This document shows, piece by piece, positions 45,788 to 55,851 of a stretch of DNA of 64,000 nucleotides. Position 1 is the first letter of the stretch, and each line of letters starts with the position of its first letter. The notes under the pieces were generated by a model. It did no database searches and was not told the DNA's origin. It saw only the letters and a list, made by a program, of their open reading frames with translations. The position numbers and the translations under genes are program-made. Source of the stretch: Curtobacterium pusillum (GTDB taxonomy: Bacteria; Actinomycetota; Actinomycetes; Actinomycetales; Microbacteriaceae); NCBI RefSeq assembly GCF_007680845.1, contig NZ_VEIY01000006.1:62001-126000 (forward strand). Reading direction: 5' to 3'.

Positions 45788-46012
45788 CTAGTTTCTGCCG
45801 TACTTCTTGTGCACTGCCTGGCGGCTGACGCCGAGGAGCGTCGCGATCTCCTGCCACGAGGCGCCGGCGTTCCGGGCACGGCGGGCAGCGAGTTCTTCGG
45901 TCCGGTCGAGCTCACGTCGGAGTTCGCGCACGCTGGCGAGGGCGGAGAACGGGTCGTCCCCCGCGGCGCCGGCGGCGAGGCTCGTGATGGTCGGTCGGTC
46001 CATGGGTGTCAA
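45788..46012 (-). CDS. Small HTH DNA-binding protein, probable regulator of the ABC transporter
   Basis: The 74-residue protein (TTG start 46012; ATG 46003 gives 71) has a helical N-terminal part (FSALASVRELRRELDRTEELA) and a C-terminal HTH, ASWQEIATLLGVSRQAVHKKYGRN. It lies immediately before the ABC exporter and behind two identical-type palindromes that overlap its promoter and start codon, so autoregulation and control of the exporter are inferred. Confidence 0.82.
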   Translation of the reverse strand: MTPMDRPTITSLAAGAAGDDPFSALASVRELRRELDRTEELAARRARNAGASWQEIATLLGVSRQAVHKKYGRN

Positions 46013-46051
46013 CCTACATTGACGCGCCGATCGCTGTCAACCTGAGTTGAC
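46008..46051. promoter_or_regulatory. Twin operators GTCAA-N6-TTGAC upstream of the HTH gene
   Basis: GTCAACCTACATTGAC (46008-46023) and GTCAACCTGAGTTGAC (46036-46051) are two palindromes 28 bases apart. On the minus strand one supplies TTGACA as a -35 element and the other overlaps the start region, so a bound repressor would block transcription. Confidence 0.75.
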
Positions 46052-46091
46052 GGACAGGGTGTTGGGGCGGCGCGGACATGAACACGCGGGC

Positions 46092-46210
46092 TTCGACGAT
46101 GCACGCGTCGAACGACCGGTGCGGTGTCGGAACATGCGCCCGCAATCGGTGCGCGCGCATGGTTCGACGATGCACGCGTCGATCGACCGGTGCGGCGTCG
46201 GAACATGCGC
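46092..46210. repeat. Direct repeat of 48 bp with 71-bp period
   Basis: TTCGACGATGCACGCGTCGA begins two near-identical 48-bp copies (46092-46139 and 46163-46210) with two or three differences; a partial third copy may begin before 46092. The gap holds no gene. Confidence 0.8.
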
Positions 46211-46244
46211 ACGCGGCGGTGCGTGTGGTGGTGGTGACCAGGGA

Positions 46245-46288
46245 CGGACGGGAGGCGCGGTGCCAGCCGGCACCGCGCCTCCCGTCCG
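46245..46288. repeat. Interspersed GC-rich palindrome (copy 4)
   Basis: 20-bp perfect arms (46245-46264, 46269-46288) around AGCC, containing the family core GGAGGCGCGGTGCC. It lies just after the end of the MFS gene on the minus strand and may terminate it. Confidence 0.88.
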
Positions 46289-46301
46289 CAAGGGGGTCGC
46301 G

Positions 46302-47699
46302 TCAGACGCGTTCCGGCGCACGCGCACCGGTGTCCGCCGCGTCGAGCGCGGCGCTCTTCGTCTCCCGCACGAAGAACAGCGCGACGAGCGTGACCACGGC
46401 TGCTCCGGTCAGGTAGAGGCCGACGAGGAAGATGTTCCCGTCCGGCTTCCACAGGGCCAACGCGATCGTCGGCGCGAGCGAGGCGCCGAGGATCGACGCG
46501 ACGTTGTACGCGATCGCCGAGCCGGTGTAGCGGACGTTGGTCGGGAAGAGCTCCGGCAGGAGGGCGCCCATCGGGCCGAACGTGAGCCCCATCAGCGAGA
46601 GTCCGACGATGAGGAAGGTCACGACGGTGATCGGACCGGTCGACGCGGCGAACCAGAACTGGAACGTGAGGCCGAACAGCGCGATGCCGATCGTCGTCGG
46701 GATGAGCGTGCGACGCCGACCGAACTTGTCGGCGAGGAACCCGGCGACCGGGGTGAAGATGCCGAAGAAGACGACGCCGATCATGAGCAGCGTGAGGAAC
46801 TCGCCGCGCGTGTAGCCGAGGCCGATCTTCGGGACGAGCGGGCCCGCCTCGGCGCCGGTGGTGCCGTAGGAGAGCGTGAACGTCGTCATGAAGTAGAAGA
46901 GCACGTACGTGGCGACCATGCCGAAGGTGCCGACGATGACGGCCTTCCACGAGGTGCGGAACACGCGGCCGAGCGGGACCTTGGCGACCGTGCCGGACTC
47001 CTGGACCTCACGGAACACGGGGGACTCGACGAGCTTGAAGCGCACGTAGAGGCCGACGATCACGAGGACCGCGGAGAGCAGGAACGGCAGGCGCCAGCCC
47101 CACGCCTGGAACTCGGGGTTCGGGGTGCCGTCGGCACCGGCGGGCATCGCGGCGTTGATCGCGATGAACAGGCCGTTGGCGAGGAGGAAGCCGATCGGGG
47201 CGCCGAGCTGCGGCATCGAGCCGAACACGCCGCGCTTGCCCTTCGGGGCGTTCTCGGTCGCGAGGAGTGCCGCGCCGGACCACTCGCCGCCGAGGCCGAC
47301 GCCCTGGGCGAAGCGCATCACGGCGAGGAGCACGGGGGCCCAGATGCCGATCGAGTCGAACGTCGGCAGGCAGCCGATGAGGAACGTGGCGGTCCCCATC
47401 ACGAGCAGCGAGGCGACGAGGGTGGCCTTGCGACCGATGCGGTCACCGAAGTGGCCGAAGATGATCGACCCGACGGGCCGCGCGAAGAACGCGAGCGCGA
47501 AGGTGACGAACGAGGACAGCTGCGACGCGGTCGGGTCCTCGTTGGGGAAGAAGAGCGTCGGGAAGACGAGGACCGCGGCGGTCGCGTAGACGTAGAAGTC
47601 GTAGAACTCGATGGAGGTGCCGACGAGGCTGGCGATCACCACGCGGGAGCGCGGGTTGCCTGCGGTCGTTCGGGGTGCGGGTGCCGGTGCGGCGGACAT
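46302..47699 (-). CDS. MFS transporter, metabolite:H+ symporter (MHS) family
   Basis: The 465-residue protein has 12 predicted membrane helices and the MHS signatures GTSIEFYDFYVYATAAVLVFP at the start, the loop motif GHFGDRIGRK after helix 2 and the RFAQGVGLGGEWSGAALLATENAP segment. Relatives carry shikimate, proline/betaine, alpha-ketoglutarate or citrate; no substrate is assigned. Upstream of the start are two ACCGATCGG(T/G) palindromic motifs (47767-47776 and 47798-47807), possible operators. Confidence 0.9.
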   Translation of the reverse strand: MSAAPAPAPRTTAGNPRSRVVIASLVGTSIEFYDFYVYATAAVLVFPTLFFPNEDPTASQLSSFVTFALAFFARPVGSIIFGHFGDRIGRKATLVASLLVMGTATFLIGCLPTFDSIGIWAPVLLAVMRFAQGVGLGGEWSGAALLATENAPKGKRGVFGSMPQLGAPIGFLLANGLFIAINAAMPAGADGTPNPEFQAWGWRLPFLLSAVLVIVGLYVRFKLVESPVFREVQESGTVAKVPLGRVFRTSWKAVIVGTFGMVATYVLFYFMTTFTLSYGTTGAEAGPLVPKIGLGYTRGEFLTLLMIGVVFFGIFTPVAGFLADKFGRRRTLIPTTIGIALFGLTFQFWFAASTGPITVVTFLIVGLSLMGLTFGPMGALLPELFPTNVRYTGSAIAYNVASILGASLAPTIALALWKPDGNIFLVGLYLTGAAVVTLVALFFVRETKSAALDAADTGARAPERV

Positions 47700-47895
47700 G
47701 CGGGAGGAGGAGACCTTCGAGGGGGACGCTCACGGGAGGAGCGCAGCGGTGTCCCGGACGGCGGACACCGATCGGTTCGCGCGAGGGTGGCGCGGGCACC
47801 GATCGGGTGCGTTCGGTTGGTGGTGGACCGCTTGTGACGGAAGCCACCATCGTACGACAGATGTCGGGAACCTGCGAATCCGCCCAGAAGGACGG

Positions 47896-48555
47896 TCAGG
47901 CGCGGGGGGTGCCGGCTTCGAGGTGGGCGGGGAGCTGGTGGCCCATCCGGTCGCGCTTCGTGTCGAGGTACCCGGCGTTCTGCGCGGAGACGCCGACGAC
48001 GAGCGGGACGAGGCTCTCCACCGCGATGCCGTGCTCTTCGAGCTGGCGGCGCTTCTCCGGGTTGTTCGAGAGGAGCCGGACGCTCGTGATGCCGAGGTCG
48101 GCCAGGATGCCGGCCGCGCCGCCGTACGCACGGGAGTCGGCGGGCAGGCCGAGCGCGAGGTTCGCGTCGAGCGTGTCGAGACCGTCTTCCTGCAGTCGGT
48201 ACGCCTTGAGCTTGTTGATGAGGCCGATGCCACGGCCCTCGTGCCCGCGCAGGTAGACGACGACCCCACCTTCGGCGGCGATCGTGTCGAGTGCGGCGTC
48301 GAGCTGCGGGCCGCACTCGCACTTCAGCGAGCCGAAGGCCTCACCGGTGAGGCACTCCGAGTGCACGCGGACGAGCGCACCGTCACGGGGTCTGGCGCCG
48401 TCGGGTCCGGTGGCGATGATCGCGACGTGCTCGGCGCTCGTGACGAGGTCGCGGTAGGCGCGCATCTCGAACGTGCCGTGGGTCGTCGGGACGTTGGTGG
48501 ACACCTCGAACTGGACCGGGCTCCCGGGGGTGGGGGAGGTGAGTGCATCGGTCAT
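47896..48555 (-). CDS. ribA: GTP cyclohydrolase II
   Basis: Opens the imidazole ring of GTP in the first step of riboflavin synthesis. The 219-residue standalone RibA (not fused to RibB) has zinc ligands C68, C79 and C81 (HSECLTGEAFGSLKCECG) and the LRGHEGRGIGLINKLKAY loop. Its ATG overlaps the ribD stop by four bases. RibE and RibH are not nearby; this may be a partial or second riboflavin locus. Confidence 0.94.
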   Translation of the reverse strand: MTDALTSPTPGSPVQFEVSTNVPTTHGTFEMRAYRDLVTSAEHVAIIATGPDGARPRDGALVRVHSECLTGEAFGSLKCECGPQLDAALDTIAAEGGVVVYLRGHEGRGIGLINKLKAYRLQEDGLDTLDANLALGLPADSRAYGGAAGILADLGITSVRLLSNNPEKRRQLEEHGIAVESLVPLVVGVSAQNAGYLDTKRDRMGHQLPAHLEAGTPRA

Positions 48556-49652
48556 GTGGTGCTCCGGTCGTTCTGGGACCCCGCGTTCCCGGGCACGGCG
48601 TCCGCCGGCACGGAGGCGCGGTGGGGGCGTGCCCGGACCAGCAGGTCGGGGCCCAGGCTGGTGGTCGATAGTACGTCCAACCTCCGACGCTCGCCGATGC
48701 TTCCCACACCGACGTCACCGAGGGCAACACGGGGCCCGCCGAGCAGCACGGGGGCGAGGTACACGAGGTACTCGTCGACGAGACCGGCGGCGATGAGCGC
48801 CGAGGCGACGGTCGGACCGCCCTCGACGAAGACGGAGTGCACACCGTGCCCGCGGAGCGCGGCGAGTGACGCGGCGAGGTCGTGCCCGGGCAGCGTCACC
48901 ACCCCGCGCGGGTGCCGGCGGACGGCGGCGCCGGCCGGCACCGGACGGTCGCCGAGCACCACCGGCAGCGGCTGGTCGGCGAGGAGCTCGCCGGCGTCAC
49001 CGCGGGCGGTCAGGCTCGGGTCGTCGGCGAGCACGGTGCCGGTGCCCACGAGGATGGCGTCGTGTGCGGCCCGCTGCTCGTGGACGTGCTGGCGTGCGGC
49101 GGCGCCGGTGATCCACTGGCTGGTGCCGTCCGCGGCGGCGGCGCGTCCGTCGAGGCTGGACGCCCACTTCACCGTGACCCACGGGCGGCCGAGCCGGACG
49201 GAGAGGAGCCACCGTTCGAGGAACGCCTCGGCCTCGTCCGCGAGCACGCCCGCGACGACTTCGACGCCCGCGGCACGGAGCCGTTCGGCACCGCCGTGCG
49301 CGTGCGCGCCCGGGTCGTCGATCGCGTAGACGACGCGTCCGATGCCGGCGTCGAGCAGGGCGAGCGCGCAGGGCCCGGTGCGTCCGGTGTGGTTGCAAGG
49401 TTCGAGGGTGACCACGGCGGTCGCGCCGAGCAGTCGGGCCGGGTCGACCTTCGACAGGGCGTCGACTTCGGCGTGGGGGGTGCCGGCGCCCTTGTGCCAC
49501 CCTTCGGCGAGGACGTCGCCGTCGGGGGAGAGGATCACCGCGCCGACACGGGCGTGGTCGCCCACGGCGGGGCCGAGCGCAGCGAGCTCGAGCCCGCGTC
49601 GCATCGCGCGGACCTCAGCCGGGGAGGCGGGCTGCGCGGCGGTGCTGGTCAC
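48552..49652 (-). CDS. ribD: Bifunctional riboflavin deaminase/reductase
   Basis: The 366-residue protein has an N-terminal cytidine deaminase-like domain with zinc motif HAE (60-62) and C86/C95 (EPCNHTGRTGPC), and a C-terminal RibD reductase domain from about 155 (RPWVTVKWASSLDGR, ILVGTGTVLADDP, VFVEGGPTVASALI). It acts on the second and third steps of riboflavin synthesis. It overlaps ribA by four bases and follows the GNAT gene after nine bases, in the run trpS-GNAT-ribD-ribA. Confidence 0.94.
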   Translation of the reverse strand: MTSTAAQPASPAEVRAMRRGLELAALGPAVGDHARVGAVILSPDGDVLAEGWHKGAGTPHAEVDALSKVDPARLLGATAVVTLEPCNHTGRTGPCALALLDAGIGRVVYAIDDPGAHAHGGAERLRAAGVEVVAGVLADEAEAFLERWLLSVRLGRPWVTVKWASSLDGRAAAADGTSQWITGAAARQHVHEQRAAHDAILVGTGTVLADDPSLTARGDAGELLADQPLPVVLGDRPVPAGAAVRRHPRGVVTLPGHDLAASLAALRGHGVHSVFVEGGPTVASALIAAGLVDEYLVYLAPVLLGGPRVALGDVGVGSIGERRRLDVLSTTSLGPDLLVRARPHRASVPADAVPGNAGSQNDRSTT

Positions 49653-49661
49653 GGATCGAGA

Positions 49662-50267
49662 CTACCGGCGACCCGAGGGTGACGCGTCATCGAGCTGTCC
49701 CCCGTCAGCGAACGAGTCCGCGGGCCAGGGGAGGTCCGAGGCCGGGGTCCCGTCCGCGCGTCGGAGCCCCTGCCACGCCGCGGTCGGGGCGCCGTCGCGC
49801 CCGGGGATGAGCGCCGGGCCCGTCCCGGTGTAGGAGAACCCGGCTGCGCGTGCGACGGCCGCCGAGGCACGGTTGCCGACGTAGCACTCCCAGTACACGT
49901 CGGGAGCGCCCTGGGAGAACGCCCAGTCCAGCACCAGACCGACGGCGTCGTGCATGACGCCCGCGCCGCGGGCGGACGGCGCCAGCCAGAACCCGAGGTC
50001 ACGCCGGGCGGTGCGGTACCCGATGATCCCTTCGAGCCACGTCGACCCGGCTCGGCGGATCGCCCACGTGTACTCGCGGTCGGACGCCCACCCCGGACCG
50101 ACCAGTGCGTCGACGAAGGTGGCGGCGTCGCGTTCGGTGTACGGCGTCGGGATCGTCGTCCAGCGCACGATGTCCGGGTCCTGGCAGGCGGCGGTGATCG
50201 CCGCCGTGTCCGCCCGGCTCGGGACGTCGAGGTGCACCCGGGCGGACGACAGTGCGACGGGCAGCAT
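49662..50267 (-). CDS. GNAT family N-acetyltransferase (RimJ/RimL-like)
   Basis: The 201-residue protein resembles RimJ/RimL-type acetyltransferases: WTTIPTPYTERDAATFVD near the start, LGFWLAPSARGAGVMHDAV where the acetyl-CoA binding R/Q-x-x-G-x-G/A pattern lies (ARGAG), and YVGNRASAAVARAAGF. It should use acetyl-CoA; the substrate is unknown. It starts two bases after trpS ends, so the two are cotranscribed. The C-terminal 30 residues are low complexity. Confidence 0.83.
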   Translation of the reverse strand: MLPVALSSARVHLDVPSRADTAAITAACQDPDIVRWTTIPTPYTERDAATFVDALVGPGWASDREYTWAIRRAGSTWLEGIIGYRTARRDLGFWLAPSARGAGVMHDAVGLVLDWAFSQGAPDVYWECYVGNRASAAVARAAGFSYTGTGPALIPGRDGAPTAAWQGLRRADGTPASDLPWPADSFADGGQLDDASPSGRR

Positions 50268-50269
50268 CG

Positions 50270-52157
<1,888 letters not shown>

Positions 52158-52259
52158 GCGGACCACCCTATCGGCGGGCGCCGACACCCCTCCGCGCGGG
52201 AGTCACGCCCCCACAGTGCGGGCCTTGTCCGGCGGGCGTCGCCCGGTCACGATGGTCAC

Positions 52260-52355
52260 GTGTCGGACGAAGGAGCAGTGCCGCAGCGGCACGAGCAGGT
52301 GGAGCGCGCGATGCTCGCCGCGGCGGGGTACCTCGACCGTTGGTACGCGTCATGA
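52260..52355 (+). CDS. Possible 31-residue peptide, translationally coupled to the next gene
   Basis: GTG at 52260 opens a 31-residue frame (MSDEGAVPQRHEQVERAMLA and eleven more residues) ending in ATGA shared with the start of the next gene. No ribosome site is visible, and it is too short for homology to be judged. The four-base overlap is its only strong support. Confidence 0.4.
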   Translation: MSDEGAVPQRHEQVERAMLAAAGYLDRWYAS

Positions 52356-52687
52356 CCGTCGTGACGACCGTCGCCGAGCTGCTGGCCGCCTTCCGGCCCG
52401 TGGCCGCGGCGATGCTGACCCCGCGGGAGTTCCGTGCCGCCGAGTTCTGGGTGCACGTCGACGGGCGCGAACGGCTCCGACGGGTCCCCGAGGACGACGT
52501 CGTCCACGAGGGGATGGTCCTCGGGTGGTCGATCGCCGGCGACGACGGCGACTCGTGGCTCTGGCTCGGCGAGGGGGAACGGGAGCTGCTGTTCAAGATC
52601 GCGGACGACCTGCAGGACTTCATCGCGGAGAGCGCGTTCGCCTGGGGCGAGCTGCGCCCGATCCCACCCCTGGGGCAGGAGCGGTGA
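52352..52687 (+). CDS. Small hypothetical protein
   Basis: This 111-residue protein has a mixed alpha/beta look, with conserved-looking aromatic and acidic patches (VEFWVHVDGRERLRR-like, WSIAGDDGDSWLWLGEGERELLFKIADDLQDFI). There is no membrane helix and no motif I recognise. ATG at 52352 overlaps the preceding stop. It converges on ptsH across a palindromic repeat. Codon use fits the genome, so I believe it is real. Confidence 0.65.
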   Translation: MTVVTTVAELLAAFRPVAAAMLTPREFRAAEFWVHVDGRERLRRVPEDDVVHEGMVLGWSIAGDDGDSWLWLGEGERELLFKIADDLQDFIAESAFAWGELRPIPPLGQER

Positions 52688-52693
52688 CCCGCT

Positions 52694-52741
52694 GACGGAC
52701 TGGAGGCGCGGTGCCAGCCGGCACCGCGCCTCCAGTCCGTC
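52694..52741. repeat. Interspersed GC-rich palindrome (copy 5), bidirectional terminator candidate
   Basis: 22-bp perfect arms (52694-52715 and 52720-52741) around AGCC with the core GGAGGCGCGGTGCC; it lies between the convergent hypothetical gene and ptsH. Confidence 0.9.
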
Positions 52742-52752
52742 GAGCGGTCGCG

Positions 52753-53025
52753 TCAGGCCGCGTCGTGGTCCGTCTGCAGGAACTCGACCAGGCTGTCCGC
52801 GGTGGTCTCGGCGTCGTCGCCGGTCACGGTGAGCGTGACCTCGTCCCCGTTCTCGATGCCGAGGCCGAGGAGCGCGAGGATGCTGCCAGCGTTGCCGGAC
52901 TTGTCGCCCTTCGCGATCGTGACCTGGTGGGCCGACGCCGTCACGGTCTGGACGAACAGGGAGGCGGGGCGGGCGTGCAGGCCGGACGCGCTGGCGACGG
53001 TGACGGTGCGGGTGGCTTCGGACAT
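52753..53025 (-). CDS. ptsH: Phosphocarrier protein HPr
   Basis: Relays phosphate from EI to sugar-specific EIIA. The 90-residue protein has the active-site H17 in ASGLHARPAS and a regulatory-type serine (S48) in GNAGSILALLGLG. AGGAG lies seven bases before the ATG at 53025. It follows the DeoR-type repressor gene on the same strand, facing the mannitol PTS genes. Confidence 0.96.
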   Translation of the reverse strand: MSEATRTVTVASASGLHARPASLFVQTVTASAHQVTIAKGDKSGNAGSILALLGLGIENGDEVTLTVTGDDAETTADSLVEFLQTDHDAA

Positions 53026-53096
53026 CGATGGACTCCTGTCGATGGGGTGGTGGCGCTCATGGTAGCGAGCGCCGGGTGGGACGGTACCGGCAGCGG

Positions 53097-53867
53097 TCAG
53101 GATCGACCGGGCCAGAACACCTCGGTGCCGGCGGCCTCGACCTCGCGCACGAGGTCGGCGTTGACGGCCGGGTCGGTGATGATCGTGTCGATCGCGGCGA
53201 GGGGCGCGACGCGGCCGAACTCCTCGCGGCCGAACTTGGTGTGGTCGGCGAGGAGGATGCTCCGGCGGGCGGACTTGATCATGGCGCTCTTCACGGCCGC
53301 CTCGGCCATGTTGTGCGTCGTGAGACCGCGCTCGGGCGTGATGCCGTTGATGCTGATGAAGGCGACGTCGACGCTGACCATGCCGATGAGCTGGTGGGTC
53401 CAGGTGCCGACACCGGCGAGCGAGTCGCTCCGGATGTTGCCGCCGAGCAGGTGCAGGTCGATCCCCGGGCGGTTCGCCACGGCCATCGCCACCGGCAGCG
53501 AGTGCGTCACGACGGTGAGTCCGCGGTCGGTGGGGAGCAGCTCGGCGAGGCAAATCGTCGAGGTGCCGGCGTCGATCATGACCGAGCCGTTCTCGGGCAG
53601 CTCGTCGAGTGCGGCCTCGGCGATGACCATCTTCTCGGTCTGGTTGATGCCCCCGCGGTCGCCGACCCCGGGGTGCAGGGTGATGCGTTCGACCGGGATC
53701 GCGCCGCCGTGGGCCCGCCGCACGAGTCCGCGTCGCTCGAGCGAGGTCAGGTCGCGGCGGATCGTCTCCGGGGTCACGGCGAGCAGTTCGGCGAGGTCCT
53801 TGACGTCGACCCGGCCGTGCGCACGCGCTTCGTCGACGATGCGCTGGTGGCGCTCTGGTGCGTACAT
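53097..53867 (-). CDS. DeoR family repressor of the mannitol PTS operon
   Basis: The 256-residue protein has the N-terminal DeoR HTH (APERHQRIVDEARAHGRVDV, VTPETIRRDLTSLERRGLV) and the C-terminal sugar-phosphate sensing domain (MIDAGTSTICLAELLP, VTHSLPVAMAVANRPGIDLHLLGG). It is divergent from ptsI-mtlA-mtlF-mtlD, so it probably represses them and responds to a sugar phosphate. ATG at 53867 starts the conserved HTH; the frame upstream is unlikely. Confidence 0.9.
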   Translation of the reverse strand: MYAPERHQRIVDEARAHGRVDVKDLAELLAVTPETIRRDLTSLERRGLVRRAHGGAIPVERITLHPGVGDRGGINQTEKMVIAEAALDELPENGSVMIDAGTSTICLAELLPTDRGLTVVTHSLPVAMAVANRPGIDLHLLGGNIRSDSLAGVGTWTHQLIGMVSVDVAFISINGITPERGLTTHNMAEAAVKSAMIKSARRSILLADHTKFGREEFGRVAPLAAIDTIITDPAVNADLVREVEAAGTEVFWPGRS

Positions 53868-53939
53868 CGTGGGCCTCGTCGTCTCGGAGCGATGGAGTCG
53901 GAACGGAACGGACATGCTCGGGCACGCGCTCGGCGGACA

Positions 53940-53955
53940 CGAACCGATCGGTTCG
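53940..53955. promoter_or_regulatory. 16-bp perfect palindrome, operator candidate
   Basis: CGAACCGATCGGTTCG lies about 73 bases before the DeoR start and 176 before ptsI. A related ACCGATCGGTTCG lies upstream of the MHS transporter start at 47767. Confidence 0.5.
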
Positions 53956-53970
53956 GCCGCCAGACGCAAA

Positions 53971-54036
53971 CGGGCATCTGTTTCTGCATTTTTATCCCCG
54001 GATGTGTTTGTTTGTCAACGCGGATCGGGGTATGGT
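53971..54036 (+). promoter_or_regulatory. Probable ptsI promoter with TGTTTG half-sites
   Basis: The AT-richer part of the gap carries GCAAAC, CATCTGTTTCTGCA and TGTGTTTGTTTGTC, half-sites in both orientations like those bound by DeoR-type sugar regulators, and ends with TATGGT at 54031-54036 (-35-like TTTGTT 18 bases upstream). The remaining leader to 54131 is about 90 bases. Confidence 0.5.
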
Positions 54037-54130
54037 GCTGCTCAGCCGCACCGGCGGGGTCCCGTCTCCGCGCCGCGCGCACCGAACGAACCACCCCACC
54101 GCAAGCGCGTGTGAGATGAAGGAGTCTCGA

Positions 54131-55786
54131 ATGTCCGAACTGCTCGGAACCGGCGTCGGCCGCGGCGTCGCCCACGGCCACGTGCTCCGGATGGCGGACC
54201 CGCTCGGCGAGCCGTCGACCGCGGCACTCGAGGGCTCGGCGGACGACGCGAAGCAGGCCGTCGCCACGGCGCTCGCCGCCGTCGCGGACGACCTCAACAA
54301 GCGTGGGCAGCTCGCCGGTGGCGACGCCCAGGCCGTGCTCGAGGCGCAGGCGCTCATGGCGCAGGACCCGACGCTCCTCGACGACGTGCACGCCCGCATC
54401 GACGGCGGCACCAACGCCGAGCGCGCCGTGTTCGAAGCGTTCGGCCAGTTCCGCGACTTGCTCGTCCAGATGGGCGGCTACATGGGGGAGCGCGCGGCCG
54501 ACCTCGACGACGTCGCCCAGCGCATCGTCGCCAAGCTCCGCGGCGTCCCGGCACCGGGCGTCCCCGAGTCGGACACCCCCTTCGTGCTCGTCGCCCGCGA
54601 CCTCGCCCCGGCCGACACCGCGCTCCTCGACCTCGACAAGGTCCTCGCGCTCGTCACCCGCGACGGCGGCCCGACCTCGCACACCGCGATCCTCGCCCGC
54701 GCCAAGGGCATCACCGCGATCGTCGGTGTCACCGGTGCCGACGAGCTCACCGACGGCCTGCACGTCGTGGTGGACGCCGCCGCCGGCACCGTCGTCACCG
54801 ACCCGTCCGAGTCCCTCGTGGCCGAGGTCGACCAGCGCATCGCCGACCGCCTCGCCGCGGCCGCAGCGCCCCTCACCGCCGGCACGCTCGCCGACGGCAC
54901 CGCCGTGCCCCTGCTCGCGAACCTCGGCAGCCCCGCCGACGCCGCGGGCGCCGTTGCTCTCGGTGCGGAGGGCGTGGGGCTCTTCCGCACCGAGTTCCTC
55001 TTCCTCGACTCCCCGAAGGCGCCGACGGTCGAGCAGCAGACCGAGTCCTACCGGCAGCTGCTCGAGGCGTTCCCCGGGAAGAAGGTCGTGGTCCGCGCGC
55101 TCGACGCCGGCGCCGACAAGCCCCTGCCGTTCCTCACCGACAAGGACGAGGAGAACCCGGCGCTCGGTCGCCGCGGCCTCCGGGCGCTCCGGAACCACCC
55201 CGAGGTCCTCCGCGACCAGCTCACCGCGCTCGCCCAGGCGGACGCCGTGACCGAGGCCGACCTCTGGGTGATGGCCCCGATGGTCGCCGACGCCGAGGAG
55301 ACCGTCTACTTCGTCGACCTCGCCCGCGAGCTCGGCATCCGCACGGCCGGCGTGATGGCCGAGGTCCCGTCGCTCGCGCTCATGGCGGAGCAGGTCTTCC
55401 AGACCGCGGACTTCGTCTCGATCGGCACGAACGACCTCACGCAGTACACGATGGCCGCCGACCGCATGCTCGGCACCGTCGCGTCCTACCAGGACCCGTG
55501 GCACCCGGCCGTCCTGCGCCTCGTCGCACAGCTCGGCAGCGCCGGCGCGGCCGCGGGCAAGCCGGTCGGCATCTGCGGCGAGGCCGCTGCCGACCCGCTC
55601 CTCGCCGTGGTGCTCGTCGGCCTCGGCGCCACCACCCTCTCCATGACCCCCGCGGCCCTGGCCGACGTGCGCGCCGAACTTGGCAGGCACACGCTCGAAC
55701 AGGCCCGCGAGATGGCGACGGCAGCACTCGCTGCGAGCACGGCGGCGGCTGCCAAGTCCGCCGCGGCCGCAGCGCACGCCGCCTGA
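54131..55786 (+). CDS. ptsI: PTS enzyme I
   Basis: Takes phosphate from PEP and gives it to HPr. The 551-residue protein has the phosphorylated H184 in TRDGGPTSHTAILARAKGI, the PEP-binding VGLFRTEFLFLD and VVRALDAGADKP, and the signature DFVSIGTNDLTQYTMAADR. AAGGAG at 54119-54124 precedes ATG 54131. Placed at the head of the mannitol genes, it suggests EI expression rises with mannitol. Confidence 0.95.
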   Translation: MSELLGTGVGRGVAHGHVLRMADPLGEPSTAALEGSADDAKQAVATALAAVADDLNKRGQLAGGDAQAVLEAQALMAQDPTLLDDVHARIDGGTNAERAVFEAFGQFRDLLVQMGGYMGERAADLDDVAQRIVAKLRGVPAPGVPESDTPFVLVARDLAPADTALLDLDKVLALVTRDGGPTSHTAILARAKGITAIVGVTGADELTDGLHVVVDAAAGTVVTDPSESLVAEVDQRIADRLAAAAAPLTAGTLADGTAVPLLANLGSPADAAGAVALGAEGVGLFRTEFLFLDSPKAPTVEQQTESYRQLLEAFPGKKVVVRALDAGADKPLPFLTDKDEENPALGRRGLRALRNHPEVLRDQLTALAQADAVTEADLWVMAPMVADAEETVYFVDLARELGIRTAGVMAEVPSLALMAEQVFQTADFVSIGTNDLTQYTMAADRMLGTVASYQDPWHPAVLRLVAQLGSAGAAAGKPVGICGEAAADPLLAVVLVGLGATTLSMTPAALADVRAELGRHTLEQAREMATAALAASTAAAAKSAAAAAHAA

Positions 55787-55851
55787 GCCGCCCCCACAGC
55801 ACCAACCCCTTCCACCACCGCAGCAGCACCCCTCACAGAAAGTCACCGCAC

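Noticed and set aside
46092..46210. CRISPR repeats upstream of the transporter
   Set aside because: Only two copies, 48 bp long, with a 23-bp gap and no cas genes.
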